Below, in pieces: positions 56,725 through 64,000 of a stretch of DNA of 64,000 nt. Source of the stretch: Blastomussa wellsi (lineage: Eukaryota; Cnidaria; Anthozoa; Scleractinia; Plerogyridae); the NCBI GenBank assembly GCA_947652115.1, contig OX393573.1, positions 4,840,393 to 4,904,392 on the forward strand, written 5' to 3'. The first letter of the stretch is position 1. Every line of letters begins with the position of its first letter. The position numbers were made by a program, and so were the translations under genes. Below the pieces are notes generated by a model. It had not been told where the DNA came from. It did no database searches and saw only the letters and a program-made list of their open reading frames with translations.

Positions 56725-59700
56725 TCAGACAAAGTCGTACAAATACTGCACAATATCAAACTGCAACTGTTTGGCAATCTCTGAAATGGACAGGAAGTTC
56801 ACAAGACACTTGTACTTGGGACAGTCTATCTGATCATCTGATGTGACCTGAGCCAGTAGATTCAGTGAGACAAGTGAGGAAATCTGGCACAGAATTCTCG
56901 CGGATGGAGCGACATTTTCCTCCACGATGCTGTAGAATATGGCCATCAACCTGTCCAGTTGGAAATTCTTGGGACCTGCAATAAATGAAATTCACCATCA
57001 ATACACCTGGCGTTAAATGCAGGAATGGCTCGCTTTGATCTTTCGTCTAATAAAGAGAAAAAAAACAAAGTCAGTTATAACAGCACAGAGATGGAATCGA
57101 TCCCGGGTCACTAAGAACACGAGCTATTCCTGCTAACCACTACACTACCGAGGCCCGGCTGCCGAACACCGAAAATTTTAAGAATTTATCGTGTTGCCCT
57201 TACCATGCTTGAGAGCTAACCGCACAACCGGATTGCTTAGTAGGCTTATCAATAAAGGGCAAAATTACTGAGCGCTGATTGGTTGAGAGAGAGGGCATTT
57301 TTTCTTAATCGAGGGCATTTTTAGTAATCAAGAGAGGGCATGATTACCTGTTAATGATTGGCTAATCCGTTAATTGCCGTAGCGCTAAACAGGCTTCCCA
57401 GATAAAAATACACTGCGCGCGTGATTTTCCTTCGTATAAATTTTGCCCTTTATTGATAAACAAGTAATCCCATGAGACCTCGTACTATTAAGGATTAATT
57501 GCACTTGAGTTTTCAAAATTTTCCAAATTGCCCTCGTCGCTTCGCGACTCGGGCAATTTTGGAAAATTTTGAAAACTCTCGTGCAATTAATCCTTAATAG
57601 TACTTGGCCTCATGTGATTACATATACTAACCGCAGTGCTCAGTAGGCTAACCGGATTGCTTAGTAGGCTAACCGCAGTGTTATAATAGGCTAACCAGGG
57701 TGATTTTGTAGTCTAATTTAGCTAACCAAACTCGTTCCCAGTGCATTCCGAGCCCGCAGCAAATGTAGGAATGGCTCCGGGACACTTAGATTTTTTTAGA
57801 CTTTGATTTTTTGTCTAATAAAGAGAAAGTTGTTTTCACATTGTAATGCAAATCAGACACGTGATTTGTGAGGGGGCAACCAAGCCTAAATCGACCAATT
57901 TTAGCTGGTTTCTTATCATGTCTGATAATTTTTTTCATAGCCATGCTTTGGTTTCTGTTTCATGGTTTAAATATTCTAGGTTGAACGCAATTTTGGCGCT
58001 TTATAAAATAGAAAATGGCTTGTGCAGTTAACAAGTCAAGGTATCGAGTAACTATTCCAAACTAACCTTACAATGAAATCATCATCCTATAACTTGGCAA
58101 ATGTGGTTTTACCGCAAGAAACTTCACTATTTAGACCGTCCGATTTTTCGAGAAACAGCATCATTTCAATGTTTGCCCCCTGGCAGACAACTTGGCTAAT
58201 TTACATTACAATGCGAAAACCATCATGGCGGCTATCGTGAATATGGTCTATTCCTTCGAGTGCCCATGGAGTAAAGAAAACTTTTTGGCGTTATGTTTGC
58301 TTTTCGGAAAGGCCAAAAACAAATAAGAAAAAAATCCGACTTTTCGTCGCTCAAAGGTACGGCTCCTCCACTCAAACTTCCAAGTCACGACATTTGGGGC
58401 CAATTATTACGTAATCTTGCCAACAAGAGATCTGGGAACGAGATTATGACGTAGAAACAATTAGGGGGATCTGCGGTTATAAGGGCGGATAATTCCAGGC
58501 GATTGCCCGCGTGTGTGTGTACACATACATCGCGGCGAAATTTCCCTCTCGGTCATAATGCCTGCAGTACTGAGTAATCGTTTCTACGTCACAGTGACGT
58601 CAAAACCATGATTTGGCCGCGTGCAAATAAGAACCACTTTTCGGTTGCCAAATTCGAAGTTTGTTTACTTTACGAAAAGCAAACATGACAAACTGCCAAC
58701 AAACCGCTTAAAGGTTTTCACTTCATAGGCACTTCAAATTCTTAATTCAAGTTACTTGTCAGACGGGGGTGGGAGAGGGGGCAGGGAGGCAGGAGTCCGG
58801 CAGAGTTTGGGGAGGGCGGTATAAGATAAGATAAGATAAGATAACTTTATTTATGGGATGCGGCAAAAAAGATGGTGGGAAGCGGCGAAAACGTTTCCAA
58901 CGTTGCGTAATATTTTCCAAGAGATTAAAGAGATAGGAAACCCCACGGAAAGGACGAAAACCTGAAGTAAAATGTAGGAGAAGCGGAGGTCACATCAAAG
59001 CTCCGAACTTTCGCGCTCAATGGCCACAAGTTATTAGCCAATTATAAACAACTTGTGTTGTGTCGGCGGGCTTTGGGTTTGCATTACTAAGCTTTGGAGT
59101 CAGGAGTCAAACCAAAACTCAATCGCGACTCGCTCACACATGTTTTCCCGCGCTTTTTGCCGGCTACATGTGTTTGTTCCGGATTGTGATTGGCTCAATG
59201 GATTGCCCATGTCTTTTCTGATTGGCCAGAGTTATTACTTTGGTTTCGGTTTTATGGCACTCCCCTAAAACCTGCCTCGAGGCTACGTCCACGCATATCC
59301 GTTTTTGTTTGAAAACAAATTTTTTTTTTAATTTTCTTTTATCGCGTTGTTTGACTCGTTTCGCGAATTTTCGTACCCCTTTTCAAAAACAAATTTCCAG
59401 GACTTTTCCAGGCCTTTTCCAGGACTCACATCAAATTTTCCAGGACTCCAAAATTCACATTAAACCCTTTTTCGTCCAAGATCCCAATATAAATTCTCCC
59501 AACTGTAAGCCTCGCATTCCTTATAAAGTTAGTTCAGAAAAATTCATTTCTTGAGTTCAACAGATTTCCAGGACTTTCCAGGACCTGTAATCTTTTACCA
59601 GGACTTTCCAGTCCTGGAAAATGCCATAATAAAATTCCAGGACTTTCCAGGTTTTCCAGGACCCGTACCAACCCTGTGTGACGCTCACCCATGAAGTGTA

Positions 59701-62662
59701 TACGTTTTGGGAAACTTTACATTCAATACCTGTTAGCTGTGTGTTGGATTTTTTAGCTTTTGCAGCTGCCTTTGCTCTGTTACTTAAGCCTCTTCTCCCC
59801 TGCTTAGTGAAGAACCTCCTATCCGTGTGGGCAGGGTTGTAAGATGCCAGATAAGACGCTATCAAAAGGTACTTGGCATAGTAGGGCAACTCCATATGTG
59901 AACGAACAGAAATTCCTACAGGTAAAAAGGAAAGTGGGGTCAATGTATTGTAAGGAAGTGCTGCTTGTCAAAATATCTGTTTAATTCAAGACAAAATGAT
60001 TCTTTGTTGTACCAAGGAAACGGAATAGGCCATTTCCTAATTTGCCTTTTGTCGAAAATGAGTTTGATTTGCACAAAAATAAACCTGCAAGTGAAACTAA
60101 TTTTCCATGAGTAGTTTCACATGATGATTCTAACAGGGGACGTTAAAGAACCCACACACTTCTGGTAAAGAGTAGGGCATGGAGTTCCCGATGTTGTGGT
60201 CCCGATGTTGTGGTCTGGCCATGGTTGAGTGTTCTGTATTTCATGAGTTCAAGCTTGTTTGCGTCTTTCTCCCTTGGACTGATCTGTCCAGAAAATGCTT
60301 AAAGTAAAGTAAAGTAAGGGACAGACTAGAAGGCAAGGCCGGATATTATCGAAAAATTTCCAAGGTAATGGCTGTTTGAAACTGCAGTGACCCCACAAAA
60401 GAAACAACCCTCCAAACACTACAGCACCCCTTCAAACATCACTTAACTTCTTGCGAGAAACAAGACAATTTTTTTATAACAAACCCAACAAGCTGACAGA
60501 TGAGTGCTATTCAAAAGGCAACACATTGCTCAATCAATCAAGACATAAGACGTAATAACATAAAATGAATGGACACACGTTTCTTACCACGTCCAGCATG
60601 GTTTTCAGTGTCTGTCTGTGTGTCCTGCCCAATGATACTCTCCCACTGATTACTGGACACCTCCCGCAGGTAGACTGTGTGAAGAGCCTTCTTTAGATGA
60701 GGCTCAATGTTCCTCCAGAGTTTGCGACTGTCTGTCAGTTGTGTATCACCACGAGTGATTGGTTCACAGTATTTTGGAAAATGAAGAAGAGCCTGTCATG
60801 GTATTTAAGAGTGTGATTATGTGCCTAGATTTTGTGTATAGTATGTAAGGCAACAACAGCAGTGGCAGCCATGGCATCAAATAAATAGTAAGAACAATGA
60901 TGAAAGCACACAAGCCGCATGGAAATTACATGCTGTACGACAGTTCAGTATTCATTTTAGCATGATCATAAAACAACTTAAACCTTAAACCTTCTCTATT
61001 CAGGGGGAGGGGTGCATGCAGGCTGGAATGATTAGCAAGATTGTCAAATTGTGGATGTCATTTTGGCTCCAGGCAAACTATCAGTGAACACAGGAAACTG
61101 GACTGTGCCTATCAATCAGCCATGAAATATGGTAAAATGTGTCTCTAAATATTGAGAAATGCACGAAATAGTACAACAGGGAGTGAAATCCAAAACACGA
61201 CGTGAACAAGTACCTATAAGCTAGCACCTCTGGTATGTTTGTCATGCCAAGACACAAATTTGTCATGTCTAGAAGTTAGTGTTTGTGCCTTTTCTCTTTT
61301 AACAGCTATAGTATAATCAAAGTGCAATGACAAAAGATGTGTGTGTGTGGTAGGGTTTGTTCAAATTCCAGAGAGATTGGAGCAATGTTATCGATACAAC
61401 TGCAAACTCAGTTTATCAACATCAAGCATCAAGGAGTATTGCCACTCACAGCTGACTCATCCTCAGTTGTCTGTCGTTGTTGTAATTATTGCTTGAATAT
61501 CATCCTAGGAAAGCGTGGGGGAGGGGAGGGTTGGGGACTATAACCATCCCTGGGGTGACACCTTTTTTCTCTCTTTTTGCGAGGTCATTGGCATGAGTCA
61601 GAATGAAACCCGAGGGAAAGGCTACAAATAACACACGGCCACTGGACTATGGCTGACCAAAATTTATAAATGCCAATTCACCGTACAGAAAAATATAACA
61701 ACTGGTGCATTAACTACAATTCTACGCTCACGAAAACCCTAACAACGCTTATAAAAAAGTAAAGAAAACCTATTAAGCCTTCAAACTTGGCCAGAACAAT
61801 GTTCTTAGTACAGGAACAAATGTCATTAAATCACAGCTTATATATTCCCTGTGGGCTGTGTTAGGTTCACAAGGTAATTTGTCAGTGGTAAAATGTACAG
61901 CCGCCATCTTTTTCTGTTTGGTGGATTTAATCTCAACTGTAGTTGGACCCTGAAAATGTTTTTCTTTCAATGCACACACTGATTATGGTTTAATTGAGAG
62001 TTTTGCATATCAAGCAGCCTTGCCACTGTTTTGTTCTATCAAGATGGTGACTTAGTCGGACACGTGTCCTTTCAGGGTATTAGTCCATCAGAGCCAGGGT
62101 TCCCCATTACTGCTACCAGAGAACCCCTTAATCAAATGCCACTTACCAAATGTCGTAGTTCATTTAAATCCCTACACACAGAATAAAATACGCTCATGAG
62201 AAGCTGGCAGTATGCTTTGAAAAACTCCACAGGATACAATGATGGGCAGTCTCTTATCATGATCTGCAGTAACTCAGTCTTTGAATAATCTGGAAAGTGG
62301 ACGATAATAGGTTCATAAAATCCTGTACCAACTTGAAACTTTTCCCACACAATTTGACTTAGCAAGATGACGCAGATATTAAGTTGTGTCAGCTCCTGAA
62401 GTCTCAAAAATGCAGGAAGAGCATTTGCCTCAATATCACGTAGTCTTTCTGCTTTATCAAGTACAATGTAAAATGTTTCATTTGTGATTTCCTTTGATAT
62501 GAGGGAATGCTTGAGATGTCGTAAAAAGTCTGTCATATTGTCACATTTGGGTGTGGTGTTTAAATCATCTTCTTCATCTGATTCTTGCAATTGATACAAA
62601 ATATGCTCGTAAATCAATCGGGCGGTGAAACTCTCCACACAATTCACAAACACATGTGGAAG
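56725..62662 (-). CDS. ORC5: ORC5, origin recognition complex subunit 5 (N-terminal exon(s) missing)
   Basis: Four exons join in frame: 62147-62662, 60588-60792, 59730-59915 and 56725-56975 (stop TGA at 56725-56727), 385 residues. ORC5 is an AAA+-like subunit of the nuclear complex that marks replication origins and helps load MCM2-7. Visible hallmarks: '[13 protein letters not shown]', a Walker B-like '[17 protein letters not shown]', '[14 protein letters not shown]', '[14 protein letters not shown]', 'FPKYCEP', '[15 protein letters not shown]', '[20 protein letters not shown]', 'TDRRFF', '[20 protein letters not shown]' and the C-terminal 'PKYKCLVN...IVQYLYDFV'. The human protein has 435 residues, so about 50 N-terminal residues, including the Walker A loop, lie beyond the right edge. 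No frameshift or missing exon is seen. Confidence 0.97.
57088..57160 (-). mobile_element. tRNA-like sequence (SINE head or tRNA relic)
   Basis: The minus strand reads GGTAGTGTAGTGGTTAGCAG (box A) and CCCGGGATCGATTCC (box B), but the acceptor and anticodon stems do not pair well. Probably a SINE head. Confidence 0.45.
57246..57459. mobile_element. TIR element with TCAATAAAGGGCAAAATT ends
   Basis: The 18-bp ends are exact inverses (57249-57266 and 57439-57456) and abut TA, as in Tc1/mariner-type MITEs. The interior is 170 bp and noncoding, with AGAGAGGGCATTTTT repeated. Confidence 0.8.
57466..57624. mobile_element. Long near-perfect hairpin element
   Basis: The arms run AATCCCATGAGACCTCGTAC, TATTAAGGATTAATTGCAC, TTTTCAAAATTTTCCAAATT and pair with their inverse around CGTCGCTTCGCGACTCG. 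About 70 bp per arm, immediately beside the TIR element. Confidence 0.8.
57830..58820. other. ORC5 intron, nothing recognised
   Basis: About 1 kb of unique-looking intron with short ORFs only. I see no element boundaries. Confidence 0.4.
58821..58845. repeat. (TAAGA)n microsatellite, probable retroelement tail
   Basis: ATAAGATAAGATAAGATAAG then ATAACTTTATTTATGG. This motif is typical of 3' tails of CR1/L2-type LINEs and their SINEs; the adjacent body is not identifiable. Confidence 0.7.
59108..59275 (-). repeat. Dispersed CCAAT-rich repeat, copy 5 (inverted)
   Basis: ATGTTTTCCCGCGCTTTTTG, GATTGTGATTGGCTCAATGG, TTTTCTGATTGGCCAGAGTT, ATTACTTTGGTTTCGG, ATGGCACTCCCCTAAAAC: same order as copies 2 and 4, more diverged. 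In the large ORC5 intron. Confidence 0.75.
59395..59676. mobile_element. hAT-like element end with CCAGGACTTT array
   Basis: A degenerate array of TTTCCAGGACTTTCCAGG words ends at GACCCGTACCAACCCTG (59676), the same type of end as the element at 8300-8602. The left terminus is not clear. It reaches to within about 55 bp of the ORC5 exon 59730-59915. Confidence 0.5.
60126..60318 (+). mobile_element. LINE 3'-end fragment with AAAGT tail
   Basis: ATGATTCTAACAGGGGACGT then TAAAGAACCCACACACTTCT, GGTAAAGAGTAGGGCATGGA, and a final AAAGTAAAGTAAAGTAA tail. The GGGGACGTTAAAGAACCCAC phrase is a common 3' UTR signature of invertebrate non-LTR retrotransposons. In an ORC5 intron. Confidence 0.6.
60793..62146. 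other. ORC5 intron, nothing recognised
   Basis: About 1.35 kb between two ORC5 exons. Short ORFs only, no defined repeat ends. A GAGGGGAGGGTTGGGG stretch occurs near 61530. Confidence 0.4.
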
Positions 62663-62861
62663 CTGCATGTATGCAATACAGGAAAAACACAGCAAAAAAT
62701 GTTATAAGTTAGTTCACACTCTCTTGGGTATATATACAGTCAGTATTGACTGGATAAACATGAAATCTGTAGAATATCGCCCGATACTTAGCCAACAAGG
62801 CTAAATGATAGTTGGATAATATTCCACAAGATTGCACAGGATTATCATAATAAATTGTTTC

Positions 62862-63052
62862 TATTATTCAGCAAATTGCGATCAGAAAAATAGTTTACAG
62901 CACATAATACTGCACAGTTATTTTTGCAAGACTTCAGATGAATATTGACAAACAATATGTATATGGCAGGATATCTGTCATGTACAGATGGAAGATAACA
63001 AAGAATTCCTGATTTGCGGTATACGGGCAATGTGACAATTTGTTGAATAATA
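62862..63052. mobile_element. MITE with TATTATTCAnCAAATTG ends
   Basis: TATTATTCAGCAAATTGC (62862-62879) is the near-inverse of ACAATTTGTTGAATAATA (63035-63052), the same terminal sequence that bounds the composite element at 758-2542. About 190 bp, noncoding, in the intron upstream of the first visible ORC5 exon. Confidence 0.55.
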
Positions 63053-63297
63053 AGACTGAAATCAAAGACTAGCACACACTTTCTTATATCTATAGCACAA
63101 TTACAAACTAGGGAGGATTACCCAGTTCTACTGGAAACTATAAACCTGGGTTGGAAGAGGTGAAATACTGTTAGGGTTAGGTTTTTTTTAACAAAGACTG
63201 GCAACACCCTACCACCACAAAAATACAGGCTGTTGGATCTGGAGTCAATATGCTCCACAAATCTCTGATTTTCCACTCATAAGGACTCTTTTAAATC

Positions 63298-63617
63298 CTC
63301 TATAGAGGGGTGCAAGGGTATTTTTGTGACACTGTGATCCAGTTTGTTTGTGCTCTGTGAATTGTGCTTTGATAAAAACTGTTCCGTGAATCGTGATTGA
63401 AGTGCATTCTGTGAGGCGTGAAATGCACAAGTCCTTGGCTGTGAATCGTGAATAGATGAGAAATAAATCGTGAATGTCAAAAGTTGAGTTTGTAGCTGAA
63501 TTTCACTGCATTCTGATCAGATTTTTTCCTTGACCTAGGTGAATTTTCGTGATTCGTGAAATCAAAAATTTACTATTGTGACTTCATGACAAGACCCCCC
63601 TCCCCTCTCTATACAGG
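63298..63617. mobile_element. Possible TIR element with GTGAATCGTGA repeats
   Basis: CTCTATAGAGGGGTGC at the left and the inverse-like CCCCTCTCTATACAG at the right bound about 320 bp that contains several degenerate GTGAATCGTGAAT words. No coding content. Confidence 0.4.
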
Positions 63618-63740
63618 AAAGAGAAGCCCAACAGAGTAGGGGTCAGCAGAGGGGGGAGGGGGGAAGAGAGAAAGGAGGAGGATGGAGGCCCAAGGATGGG
63701 GAAATTGACATTTGAAAACCTGAAATGTCAAATTTCCCTG

Positions 63741-63763
63741 CCCCCCCCCCCCCCCCCCCCCCC
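63741..63763. repeat. Poly-C run
   Basis: An uninterrupted run of about 23 C residues beside a purine-rich GGGGGGAGGGGGG stretch at 63649-63665. Its length may be uncertain in assembly. Confidence 0.95.
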
Positions 63764-64000
63764 TGCACCAGCCTTGGGCAAACCATTGGTAGGTGCATAA
63801 AAAGATCAGTTGAATAATTCACCCCTAATTTGACATTTGAATGGCAATAAAAGATAAAATTGTAAAGAGCTGGGCTTATGCTGTTAAGTCATAAGGTCAA
63901 AACATTAAAGAATCCCACTAATTTTAAGCCTATTGATCAAGGTTATAAAAATCTCTGACCTCCAAATCTTTCAACAAAGTTTGTACAAGAAAAGATTTCC

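Larger units (their letters stand above)
57017..57829. repeat. Direct-repeat-flanked cluster with nested MITEs in ORC5 intron
   Basis: AAATGCAGGAATGGCTCGCT...GTCTAATAAAGAGAAA at 57017-57060 recurs as AAATGTAGGAATGGCTCC...GTCTAATAAAGAGAAA at 57764-57829. Inside are a tRNA-like segment (57088-57160) and a 21-bp tandem array of CTAACCGnnnTGCTYAGTAG (57215-57240 and 57629-57710). That array is interrupted by a TIR element (57246-57459) and a long hairpin (57470-57620). Confidence 0.65.

Noticed and set aside
57629..57710. Regularly spaced short repeats that could suggest a CRISPR array
   Set aside because: Units are contiguous 21-bp tandem repeats without spacers, in a eukaryotic intron.

Overview
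This window is animal (metazoan) nuclear DNA. Its genes are split into many short exons with canonical GT/AG borders, the introns are AT-rich, and mobile-element debris is everywhere. The gene set, together with palindromic and Crypton/P2X7-like repeats of kinds I associate with coral genomes, suggests a cnidarian, most likely a stony coral. The species is an inference and cannot be settled from the window.

Layout. (1) 166-7,681, minus strand: the 5' part of a C2H2/C2HC zinc-finger gene with AT-hooks and a poly-aspartate tract, resembling ZNF512. It runs off the left edge. (2) 7,682-10,211: a head-to-head intergenic region with several small transposons. (3) 10,212-53,380, plus strand: one very large gene that I could splice by hand into 66 in-frame coding exons (about 2,316 residues). 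It looks like the CCDC162 family, a conserved but functionally uncharacterised coiled-coil protein. (4) 53,381-56,724: intergenic region with a strong hairpin, a broken P2X7-C-terminal-like gene fragment and an intact palindromic element. (5) 56,725-62,662, minus strand: the last four coding exons of ORC5, a subunit of the origin recognition complex. The first, Walker A-bearing exon or exons lie beyond the right edge. The large gene and ORC5 are convergent.

The genes are not an operon and show no sign of functional linkage: a chromatin or nucleic-acid-binding zinc-finger protein, a large coiled-coil protein and a replication-initiation ATPase. Most of the remaining sequence is repeats. These include a degenerate LINE with a tRNA-Ser-derived SINE inserted in it, a deleted LTR retrotransposon, a Crypton-type tyrosine-recombinase remnant, several tRNA-headed SINEs, hAT-like and TA-flanked MITEs, an 880-bp terminal-inverted-repeat element with a 7-bp target duplication, five copies of a palindromic element, and five copies of a CCAAT-rich dispersed repeat.

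Most notable for follow-up: the palindromic element whose copies carry unusually long (11-14 bp) flanking direct repeats and one-armed truncations; the 880-bp element with dense subterminal repeats; the Crypton remnant enclosed by a perfect 18-bp inverted repeat; and the fully resolved exon structure of the CCDC162-like gene. I found no CRISPR array, rRNA, or convincing functional tRNA gene.
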